Assembly (NCBI RefSeq): GCF_024753285.1
Contig: NZ_JANUGW010000011.1
Span: forward strand, 119,118-183,117
Source of the DNA: Massilia pinisoli
GTDB lineage: Bacteria; Pseudomonadota; Gammaproteobacteria; Burkholderiales; Burkholderiaceae_D
Direction: 5' to 3'
Length of the DNA: 64,000 nucleotides
Position numbers and translations under genes: made by a program. The notes beneath the pieces were generated by a model. The model saw only the letters and a program-made list of their open reading frames with translations, made no database searches and was not told where the DNA came from. Below are positions 1 through 7,004 of this stretch, in pieces (position 1 is the first letter of the stretch; each line of letters starts with the position of its first letter).

Positions 1-1154
1 ATCGCGGTCTCCTGCGCGCGGCGCCCGCGCAGGAAGAAGCCGATGCGCGACAGGATGGGCAACGTGATGTTCTGCTGGATCGTCATCGTGAGGTGCGCGC
101 CGTGGTGCTGGCGGTCTTCCGGCACGTAGGCGATGCCGAGCGCGATCGCTTCGCCGGGCGAGCGCGCAGCCACGGGCTTGCCGTCCAATGTGACGCAGCC
201 GGAAACCCCGGGTGTCAGGCCGAACAGCGCCTGCATCACTTCCGAGCGGCCGGCGCCAACGAGGCCGTAGAAGCCGAGGATCTCGCCGCGGCGCAGAGTG
301 AAGCTGACGTCGTCGAATTCGGTTGGATGCGACAGGTTCTGCACGACGAGCAGCGGCGCGCCGATCGTGGCCTCCGCCTTGGGATAGGCCTGGTGCACGG
401 CGCGCCCGACCATCAATGCGACCAGTTCCCCTTCCGTGATGTCGGCCAGGCGCCCGTCGGCGACGAACTGGCCGTCGCGCAGCACCGTGTAGCGGTCGGC
501 CACGGCGAAGATCTCGTCGAATTTGTGCGAGATGAAGATGACCGCGGTGCCGGCGGCCTTCAGCTGGTCGATGATGCGGTACAGTTCGCGGATCTCGCGC
601 TGCGACAGGGCGGCCGTCGGCTCGTCCAGGATGACGACGCGCGCTTCCTGCGCGAGGGCGCGCGCGATCTCGACGAAATGGCGCTGCGCGACGGACAGGT
701 CCTTGATGCGCGCTTTTACGGGGAGCGCGACTTCCAGGCGGGCGAACAGCGCCTCCGCTTCGCGCTCGATGCGCGCCCAGTCGATGCGGCCGGCGCGCAC
801 GGGCTGGCGGCCCACGTAGATATTCTCGGCGACCGTGAGCTCGTCGAACATCACGGTTTCCTGGTGTACGGCGGTGATCCCGGCGGCCATCGCTTCCTGC
901 GGGCTCGCGAACGTCACGGGCTTCCCGTCGAGGGCAAGCGTGCCGGCGTCCGGCCGGTAGATGCCCGTCAGCGTCTTCACGAGCGTGGACTTGCCCGCGC
1001 CGTTCTCGCCGACGAGGGCCATGCATTCGCCGGCGCGGATCGTGATGTTGACGCCGTTCAGCGCGTGGATGCCGTTGAAGCGCTTGCTGATGCCGGTCAG
1101 TTGCAGGACCGGGGGCGCGTCCGTTCGCGGACTTGTGGTGTCGGTGGCTGGCAT
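1..1154 (-). CDS. rhaT: Rhamnose ABC transporter, ATP-binding protein (3' end outside window)
   Basis: Energises import of L-rhamnose across the inner membrane, working with the binding protein encoded just upstream (rhaS) and permeases expected beyond the left edge. About 384 of the usual ~500 residues of this RbsA-type double ATPase are present. The first domain has Walker A GENGAGKST (residues 49-57), an LSVAQ signature (~153) and Walker B VVILDEPT (~173). The second domain has only a degenerate P-loop (GLVGAGRSE), as is normal for RbsA-type proteins. The start is the ATG at 1154; no strong ribosome site precedes it. The substrate is inferred from the rha neighbours. The symbol follows the rhizobial rhaRSTPQ naming and is not the E. 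coli RhaT permease. Confidence 0.88.
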   Translation of the reverse strand, partial: MPATDTTSPRTDAPPVLQLTGISKRFNGIHALNGVNITIRAGECMALVGENGAGKSTLVKTLTGIYRPDAGTLALDGKPVTFASPQEAMAAGITAVHQETVMFDELTVAENIYVGRQPVRAGRIDWARIEREAEALFARLEVALPVKARIKDLSVAQRHFVEIARALAQEARVVILDEPTAALSQREIRELYRIIDQLKAAGTAVIFISHKFDEIFAVADRYTVLRDGQFVADGRLADITEGELVALMVGRAVHQAYPKAEATIGAPLLVVQNLSHPTEFDDVSFTLRRGEILGFYGLVGAGRSEVMQALFGLTPGVSGCVTLDGKPVAARSPGEAIALGIAYVPEDRQHHGAHLTMTIQQNITLPILSRIGFFLRGRRAQETA

Positions 1155-1179
1155 AGTGGTGCGGTGTGATTGAAAACGC

Positions 1180-1206
1180 CGCCGTTCCGCGCGGGGCGGA
1201 ACGGCG
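1180..1206 (-). other. Perfect intercistronic stem-loop between rhaS and rhaT
   Basis: An 11-bp perfect inverted repeat (CGCCGTTCCGC / GCGGAACGGCG) encloses a 5-nt loop between the rhaS stop and the rhaT start. On the minus strand it is followed by GTTTTC only, too short a T-run for an efficient terminator. Such hairpins after binding-protein genes commonly protect the upstream message or attenuate read-through, giving more binding protein than ATPase. That role is inferred here. Confidence 0.6.
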
Positions 1207-1215
1207 CGATACATC

Positions 1216-1263
1216 AAAGTACTGCGCAAAGTACTGCGCAAAGTACTGCGCAAGGTACTGCTC
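1216..1263. repeat. Four tandem copies of a 12-bp unit at the end of rhaS
   Basis: The unit AAAGTACTGCGC is repeated three times exactly (1216-1251), then a fourth time with two changes (1252-1263). The last copy overlaps the rhaS stop codon. Each unit contains the palindrome AGTACT, and TGCGCA forms at unit junctions, so the array can fold or bind a protein at 12-bp phasing. Function unknown; it lies next to the stem-loop at 1180-1206. Confidence 0.9.
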
Positions 1264-2269
1264 AGAACAGCTTGGCGAACTTGTCGACGTTGTCGGCGTT
1301 GTACGTGAACGGCGGTCCGAGCGCGGCCTCGCCTTCGGCATCGAGCGTCACGTTGCCAAGGCGGCCGACGGACACGGTGGCACCCGGCTTCGCCTCGGCC
1401 TTGCCCTTCACGAACTGGTCGGCGGCGTATGTCGCGGCATAACCCAGGTCGATCGGATTCCAGATCGCGAATTCCTTCACGGCGCCGCTCTTCACGTGGC
1501 CCGCCATCTCGGACGGCAGGCCGAGGCCCGTCACGTAGACCTTGCCGACCAGGTGCTCGTCCGCGACGGCCTTGCTCGCGGCGACGATGCCCACGGTCGT
1601 CGGCGCGATGATCGCCTTCAGCTGCGGATGGCTGCGCAGCAGGCCGATCGCCTCGCGGTAGCTCTTGTCCGACTGGTCGTCGCCGTACACGGTGGCCACC
1701 AGTTTCAGCTTCGCGTACTCCGGCTTCTGCAGGACGTTCTTCATCACACCGATCCAGATGTTCTGGTTCGTCGCTTGCGCCGACGCGGACAGGATCGCGA
1801 TCTCGCCCGCGCCCCCGATTTCGTCGGACGCCATCTGGATCTGCTTCTCGCCGATCAGCTGCGCGTTCGACGGATTGAGCTGCATTTGCCGGCCCTCGGG
1901 CGCGATGCCGCTGTCGAACGAAATGACCTTGATCCCGCGCTGCATGGCCTTCTTCGCGATGGGGACGAGCGCGTTCGGATCGTTCGCGGAGATGACGATG
2001 GCGTCGACCTTCTGGCTGATCAGGGAGTTGATGATCTCGATCTGGCCTTCGGCGCTCGGTGTCGTCGGCCCCGTGTAGATCACTTCCACGTTGCCGAGCT
2101 GTTTCGCCGCTTCGTCGGCACCGGTGTGGGCGGCGTCGAAGAAGCCGTTGCCGAGGCTTTTCACGACCATCGCGATGCGGGTCTTTTCAGGCTTCTTCTG
2201 GCCGCAGGCCGCAAGGCCGGCCAGGATGCCGACGGCCGCCAGCGCGAGCAGGGTGGTTTTCAGCTTCAA
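1262..2269 (-). CDS. rhaS: Rhamnose ABC transporter substrate-binding lipoprotein
   Basis: Periplasmic sugar-binding protein of the RbsB / pentose-hexose type, 335 aa, which would capture L-rhamnose for the RhaT ATPase. The N-terminus is a lipoprotein signal with lipobox LAAC and the acylated Cys at residue 22. The body has the usual two-lobe pattern beginning KTRIAMV. Translation starts at a TTG (2269) that shares bases with the rhaR stop (TTGA), with GGAG eight bases upstream inside rhaR, so the two are translationally coupled. The gene is followed by a 12-bp tandem repeat and a stem-loop. Rhamnose specificity is inferred from the flanking rhaR, rhaD and rhaI genes. Confidence 0.88.
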   Translation of the reverse strand: MKLKTTLLALAAVGILAGLAACGQKKPEKTRIAMVVKSLGNGFFDAAHTGADEAAKQLGNVEVIYTGPTTPSAEGQIEIINSLISQKVDAIVISANDPNALVPIAKKAMQRGIKVISFDSGIAPEGRQMQLNPSNAQLIGEKQIQMASDEIGGAGEIAILSASAQATNQNIWIGVMKNVLQKPEYAKLKLVATVYGDDQSDKSYREAIGLLRSHPQLKAIIAPTTVGIVAASKAVADEHLVGKVYVTGLGLPSEMAGHVKSGAVKEFAIWNPIDLGYAATYAADQFVKGKAEAKPGATVSVGRLGNVTLDAEGEAALGPPFTYNADNVDKFAKLF

Positions 2270-3168
2270 TGTGCGGGCTCCAGTTGGGTGTCGAGCCGCG
2301 GGTCGAGCTGCGCGTCCAGGTGGAACAGCGCCGCGGACTGCAGGTCGTACTGCGGATTAAAAAAAGGTGCACCGACGTCCGGCGCCACGTCGTCCGGTTC
2401 GACGGTGACAACCTTGACGCCGTATTGCTCGAGCGTCTGTACGGCCTTGTCGGACGCGCCGGTGTCCGTAATGACGGTCGACACGCGATCGAGGCCACAC
2501 AGGATCAGGCCCGCCTTGCGCGCGAACTTGGAGCTGTCCGCCAGCACGACGAGTTCTTCGGCCTGGCTGATCAGGCGCTTCTCGGCCTGGATCAGCAGCG
2601 GGTCCGCTTCCATCAGCCCCAGTAAAGACAGGCCGTAGACGCTCATGAACATCTTGCCCGCGTAGTGGTGCTGGGTGATGTCGTTATCGAACGGCGACAG
2701 GATCACGTTCTGCTCGCGGTAGACCTTCCCGCCGGGGACGATGATCTCGTTCTCGCTCGAGACGAGCAGGCGCTCCGCCATCAGGAACGAATTGGTGAGG
2801 ATCTTGAGGTGCTTGTCGGCCAGGAATTCGGCCATCATGAACGTCGTCGTGCCGCCGTTGATGATGATCGTTTCGCCGTCCGCGCACATGCCGGCCGCGT
2901 GGCGCGCAATGGCCCGCTTCCGCGCCGCATAGCACTGGATGTTGTTCTGGAACGTTTCGCTCGACAGCGGGAACTGGCGCTTCTTCGGAAGCAGGTTCTC
3001 GGCGCCGCCGCGGGTGCGGGTGAGCAGGTTGCGGGCTGCGAGCCAGCTGATGTCGCGCCGGACCGTGGCCGGCGATGCGTTGAGCCATTCGACGAGTTGC
3101 TGGACCGTCGCCGTCTGATGCTCGGCGAGCAGTTTCAGCAAACGCTTGCGGCGTTTGTGATTCACCAT
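2266..3168 (-). CDS. rhaR: DeoR-family regulator of rhamnose genes
   Basis: A 300-aa DeoR-type repressor. The N-terminal helix-turn-helix (about residues 4-58) includes the family signature SPATVRRDISWLAARN; the C-terminal part is the sugar-phosphate-sensing DeoRC domain. In rhizobia the DeoR regulator of the rha locus represses both divergent operons until a rhamnose intermediate appears; the arrangement here is the same. A strong site AGGAGGAGACA lies directly before the ATG at 3168. Inverted repeats in the 343-bp divergent region are candidate operators, one of which overlaps this gene's own -35, consistent with autoregulation. The C-terminal tail (rich in LDAQLDP-like repeats) appears longer than usual for the family. 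Confidence 0.85.
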   Translation of the reverse strand: MVNHKRRKRLLKLLAEHQTATVQQLVEWLNASPATVRRDISWLAARNLLTRTRGGAENLLPKKRQFPLSSETFQNNIQCYAARKRAIARHAAGMCADGETIIINGGTTTFMMAEFLADKHLKILTNSFLMAERLLVSSENEIIVPGGKVYREQNVILSPFDNDITQHHYAGKMFMSVYGLSLLGLMEADPLLIQAEKRLISQAEELVVLADSSKFARKAGLILCGLDRVSTVITDTGASDKAVQTLEQYGVKVVTVEPDDVAPDVGAPFFNPQYDLQSAALFHLDAQLDPRLDTQLEPAH

Positions 3169-3511
3169 TGTCTCCTCCTGATGCCGTCTGTTTTTGTGAA
3201 GCGGCCTGACAACGTCGTACCGATGGTCGCGTTGTGTGGGAAAAAGAGTAATGAGGAGTTAACAGTGCGTCAATCGTTAAATGATCAAACGATTGATTAT
3301 TTGGCCGCCGCAGCGCCGCGAAATGCGCGTTTCGATCAACCTGATGATTAAATCGTTCTTGGTCACGATGTTGATCGGTTCCGCGTTGACACCCCTCGGG
3401 CCGCTGAATTCTACTGTGCCGGATGCCGCGACCGTGGTCCGCCACGGCACGGGCGAAGGAGACGGGATCGCCGTCCGGCGACGACACACAACGCATATTG
3501 GAGAATTTTGA
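3169..3511. promoter_or_regulatory. Divergent rhaR / rhaD control region
   Basis: This 343-bp gap carries no gene. Towards rhaR, the minus strand has TTGACG (3268-3273), a 17-bp spacer and TACTCT (3245-3250). Towards rhaD, the plus strand has a perfect TTGACA (3386-3391), an 18-bp spacer and TCTACT (3410-3415). A 9-bp inverted repeat TCAATCGTT/AACGATTGA (3270-3278, 3288-3296) overlaps the rhaR -35. A second pair, CGATCAAC/GTTGATCG (3333-3340, 3370-3377), sits just upstream of the rhaD -35. A small hairpin CCGTGG-TCCG-CCACGG (3432-3447) lies in the rhaD leader. Binding of RhaR to the repeats is inferred. Confidence 0.6.
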
Positions 3512-5620
3512 ATGGGTGCACCGAGCGACACGAAGCACAAGGAACCGATCACGTCACGCTGGGACGACCAGCACGCGGCCGCGCTGAGCGAGCCGGAACT
3601 GCTGCTGTACCGTTCCAACCTGCTCGGTTCCGACCTGCGCATCACGAACTTCGGCGGCGGCAATACGTCGGCCAAGATCGCGATGACGGATCCGCTCACG
3701 GGCGATCAGGTCGACGTGCTGTGGGTGAAAGGCTCGGGCGGGGACCTGGGTTCGATCAAGCTGGATGGCTTCTCGACGCTGTACATGGACAAGCTGCACG
3801 CGCTGAAAGGGCGCTACCGCGGCCTGGAACACGAGGACGAGATGGTCGGCTACCTGCCGCACTGCACGTTCGATCTGAACCCGCGCGCCGCGTCGATCGA
3901 CACGCCGCTGCATGCGTACATCGACCGCAAACACGTCGACCACATGCACCCGGACGCCGTCATCGCCATCGCCGCCTGCAAGAACAGCCGCGCGCTGACG
4001 GAGAAGATCTTCGAGGGCGAACTGGGATGGCTGCCGTGGCAGCGCCCCGGCTACGATCTCGGGCTGAAACTGGAAAAGCTGTCGCAGGAACAGCCGCAGC
4101 TGAAGGGCATCATCCTCGAAGGCCACGGACTGTTCACGTGGGGCGATACCGCGAAGTCGTGCTACGAGACGACGCTCGCGATGATCAAGCGTGCCGACGA
4201 GTGGCTCAGCGCGAACGTGAAGCAGCCCGTATTCGGCGGCCGGGTCGCGCAGCCGCTGCCGGCGGCAGAACGGGCGGCGCTCGCGGCCCGGCTGATGCCC
4301 CTGCTGCGCGGGAAGATCAGCCAGCAGGAATACAAGCTCGGTCACTTCGACGATGCCGACGCCGTGCTGGAATTCGTCTGCAGCGCCGACCTCGCGCCGC
4401 TGGCCGCGCTGGGCACGTCGTGTCCCGACCACTTCCTGCGCACGAAGATCCGCCCGCTGGTGCTCGACTTCGATCCGGCTGCACCGGATTTCGATCGCCT
4501 CGTGGGCGGCCTCGATCAGGCGTTGAGCGATTACCGCGCCGACTACACGGCGTATTACGAGCGCTGCAAGCGCGCCAACTCGCCGAAGATCCGCGACGCG
4601 AATCCGATCATCTACCTGATCCCCGGCGTGGGCATGCTGTCGTTCGCGAAGGACAAGGCCACGGCGCGCATCGCCGGCGAGTTCTACGTCAATGCGATCA
4701 ACGTGATGCGCGGCGCGAACGGCGTAGACTCCTACGTCGGGCTGCCGGAACAGGAAGCGTTCGACATCGAGTACTGGCTGCTGGAAGAGGCGAAGCTGCA
4801 GCGCATGCCGAAACCGAAGAGCCTCGCGGGGCGCATCGCCCTCGTGACGGGCGGCGCGGGCGGCATCGGCCAGGCCGTGGCGCGCCAGCTGCTGCAGGAA
4901 GGCGCGTGCGTGATGCTGACCGATATCGACGGCGAGGCGCTCGAAGAGGCGCGCCAGAATCTCGTCAAGGTGGCGGGCAAGGATGGCGTGGCGACCGTGC
5001 AGGCGAACATCACGAGCGAGGACGACGTGGCCGGCATCCTGTCCGCGACGGCGTTGCGCTTCGGCGGCGTCGACCTGCTCGTGTCGAACGCAGGCATCGC
5101 GTCGGCTGCGCCGCTGGACGAGACGTCGCTGGAAGTGTGGAAGCGCAACCAGGACATCCTCGTCACCGGGTACTTCCTTGTGAGCCGCAATACGTTCCAG
5201 ATCATGAAGCAGCAACAGCTGGGCGGCAGCATCGTCTTCGTGGGCAGCAAGAACGGTCTCGTCGCGTCGGCCGGCGCGTCCGCGTACTGCACGGCGAAGG
5301 CGGCCGAGATCCACCTGGCGCGCTGCATCGCGCTGGAAGGGGCGGAACACGGCATCCGCGTCAACGTCGTCAATCCGGACGCCGTGATCCGCGGCTCGCG
5401 CATCTGGGACGGCAAGTGGAAGGAAGAGCGCGCCGCGTCGAACAAGATCGGCGCGGACGACGTCGAGGAGTTCTATCGCAAGCGCAGCATGCTGAAGAAG
5501 AGCGTCTTCCCGGAAGATATCGCGGAAGCCGTGTACTTCTTCGCGAGCGACAAGTCCGGCAAGAGCACGGGCAATGTGCTGAACGTCGATGCGGGCAACG
5601 CGGCCGCTTTCACGCGATAA
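3512..5620 (+). CDS. rhaD: Bifunctional rhamnulose-1-phosphate aldolase / lactaldehyde dehydrogenase (SDR)
   Basis: Cytoplasmic 702-aa fusion enzyme of L-rhamnose catabolism. The N-terminal class II aldolase domain (about 20-420) would split rhamnulose-1-phosphate into dihydroxyacetone phosphate and L-lactaldehyde. It shows metal ligands in HMHPD (144-148) and EGHGLFTWG (203-211). The C-terminal short-chain dehydrogenase domain (about 440-702) has the NAD motif TGGAGGIG and catalytic Tyr/Lys in AYCTAKAAE (~591/595), so lactaldehyde could be oxidised by the same polypeptide. Length and domain order match the rhizobial RhaD family. GGAG eight bases before the ATG supports the start. First gene of an operon read with rhaI. 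Confidence 0.95.
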   Translation: MGAPSDTKHKEPITSRWDDQHAAALSEPELLLYRSNLLGSDLRITNFGGGNTSAKIAMTDPLTGDQVDVLWVKGSGGDLGSIKLDGFSTLYMDKLHALKGRYRGLEHEDEMVGYLPHCTFDLNPRAASIDTPLHAYIDRKHVDHMHPDAVIAIAACKNSRALTEKIFEGELGWLPWQRPGYDLGLKLEKLSQEQPQLKGIILEGHGLFTWGDTAKSCYETTLAMIKRADEWLSANVKQPVFGGRVAQPLPAAERAALAARLMPLLRGKISQQEYKLGHFDDADAVLEFVCSADLAPLAALGTSCPDHFLRTKIRPLVLDFDPAAPDFDRLVGGLDQALSDYRADYTAYYERCKRANSPKIRDANPIIYLIPGVGMLSFAKDKATARIAGEFYVNAINVMRGANGVDSYVGLPEQEAFDIEYWLLEEAKLQRMPKPKSLAGRIALVTGGAGGIGQAVARQLLQEGACVMLTDIDGEALEEARQNLVKVAGKDGVATVQANITSEDDVAGILSATALRFGGVDLLVSNAGIASAAPLDETSLEVWKRNQDILVTGYFLVSRNTFQIMKQQQLGGSIVFVGSKNGLVASAGASAYCTAKAAEIHLARCIALEGAEHGIRVNVVNPDAVIRGSRIWDGKWKEERAASNKIGADDVEEFYRKRSMLKKSVFPEDIAEAVYFFASDKSGKSTGNVLNVDAGNAAAFTR

Positions 5621-5694
5621 TCGAGATAGCCGGACAGTACCAATAAGATGAGCGGCGCCGCGAGAGGCGGTGCCGCCGACGACTAGGAGACAAC

Positions 5695-6990
5695 ATGACG
5701 ACCCTCATCGACGCCGCGCTGGTGGCGGACCACAACGACAAGCTCGCGGCGCAGCTGCAGGCCGACTACGACGCGCTGGGCGGCATGCTGGCGCGGCGCG
5801 GACAGGACATCGAGGTATTGACGGCCCTCGCGCAGCGCTTCGCCGTCGCCGTCCCGAGCTGGGGCGTGGGCACAGGCGGTACGCGCTTCGCGCGCTTTCC
5901 CGGCCGCGGCGAGCCGCGCAACGTGTTCGAGAAGATCCACGACTGCGCCGTCATCAACCAGTTGACGCGCGCGACGCCAACCGTGTCGCCGCACTTCCCG
6001 TGGGATAAGCCGACGGATGCGAACGAGCTGCGCCAGAAGGCGGACGATCTCGGGCTCGCATTCGACGCCGTCAATTCGAACACGTTCCAGGACCAGCAGG
6101 GGCAGGAACACACGTATAAATACGGCAGCCTGACGGCGGGCAGCGCGGCCACGCGCGCGCAGGCCGTCGCGCACAACATCGATTGCATCGAGCTGGGACG
6201 CGCGCTGGGTTCGAAGGCGCTGACGGTCTGGGTCGGCGACGGCGCCAACTTCCCCGGCCAGAGCAATCTGCGTGGGGCGCTGGAACGCTATCTGGACAGC
6301 ATGCGCGCCATCTACGCCGCGCTGCCGGACGACTGGAACGTCTTCATCGAGCACAAGCTGTTCGAGCCGGCGTTCTACGCGACGACGATCGCGGACTGGG
6401 GCACGAGCTTCGCATGCGCGACGGCGCTGGGCCCTAAGGCGAAATGCCTCGTCGACCTGGGCCACCACGCGCCGAACACGAACATCGAGATGATCGTCGC
6501 GCGGCTTGCGCAGTTCGGCAAGCTGGGCGGCTTCCACTTCAACGACAGTAAATACGGCGACGACGACCTCGATTCCGGCTCCATCAACCCGTTCCAGCTG
6601 TTCCTGGTCTTTAACGAGCTGGCCGATGCGGCACAGCGCGACGGCGCCGGTTTCAATCCGGCATACATGCTGGACCAGTCGCACAACGTGACGGACCCCA
6701 TCGAAAGCCTGATGAACAGCGCGGTCGAAGTGCAGCGCGCGTACGTACAGGCCGCGCTGGTCGACCGTGCACGCCTCGCCGAGCTGCAGGAGGCGAACGA
6801 CGTGCTGCTGTCGGCGCAGGCGTTGAAGACGGCGTTCCGCACGGACGTGTCGCCCATCCTCGCGATGGCGCGCGTGCGCGCGGGAGGTGCGGCCGATCCG
6901 GTGGCGTGCTACCGGACGAGCGGCTATCGCGACAAGGTGGCCGCGAGCCGGCCGGCCAAGGCGGGGGCGAGCAGCAGCGGGATCGTGTGA
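5695..6990 (+). CDS. rhaI: L-rhamnose isomerase, rhizobial / Pseudomonas stutzeri type
   Basis: A 431-aa cytoplasmic TIM-barrel isomerase converting L-rhamnose to L-rhamnulose, the substrate of the missing kinase step before RhaD. Recognisable barrel segments include FIEHKLFEP, VDLGHHAPNTNIE and GFHFNDSKYGDDDLDSG, which carry the Glu, Asp and His metal ligands of the xylose-isomerase-like fold. The ATG at 5695 is preceded by AGGAGACAAC. It lies 74 bp after rhaD and 14 bp before the GH106 gene, so a single transcript is likely. Confidence 0.93.
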   Translation: MTTLIDAALVADHNDKLAAQLQADYDALGGMLARRGQDIEVLTALAQRFAVAVPSWGVGTGGTRFARFPGRGEPRNVFEKIHDCAVINQLTRATPTVSPHFPWDKPTDANELRQKADDLGLAFDAVNSNTFQDQQGQEHTYKYGSLTAGSAATRAQAVAHNIDCIELGRALGSKALTVWVGDGANFPGQSNLRGALERYLDSMRAIYAALPDDWNVFIEHKLFEPAFYATTIADWGTSFACATALGPKAKCLVDLGHHAPNTNIEMIVARLAQFGKLGGFHFNDSKYGDDDLDSGSINPFQLFLVFNELADAAQRDGAGFNPAYMLDQSHNVTDPIESLMNSAVEVQRAYVQAALVDRARLAELQEANDVLLSAQALKTAFRTDVSPILAMARVRAGGAADPVACYRTSGYRDKVAASRPAKAGASSSGIV

Positions 6991-7004
6991 GCGGGGTCCG
7001 TTGC

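Noticed and set aside
1216..1263. CRISPR-like array
   Set aside because: Units are 12 bp with no spacers; a simple tandem repeat.
3554..5350. 598-codon minus-strand frame inside rhaD
   Set aside because: Shadow of the well-supported aldolase-dehydrogenase; no ribosome site or motif.
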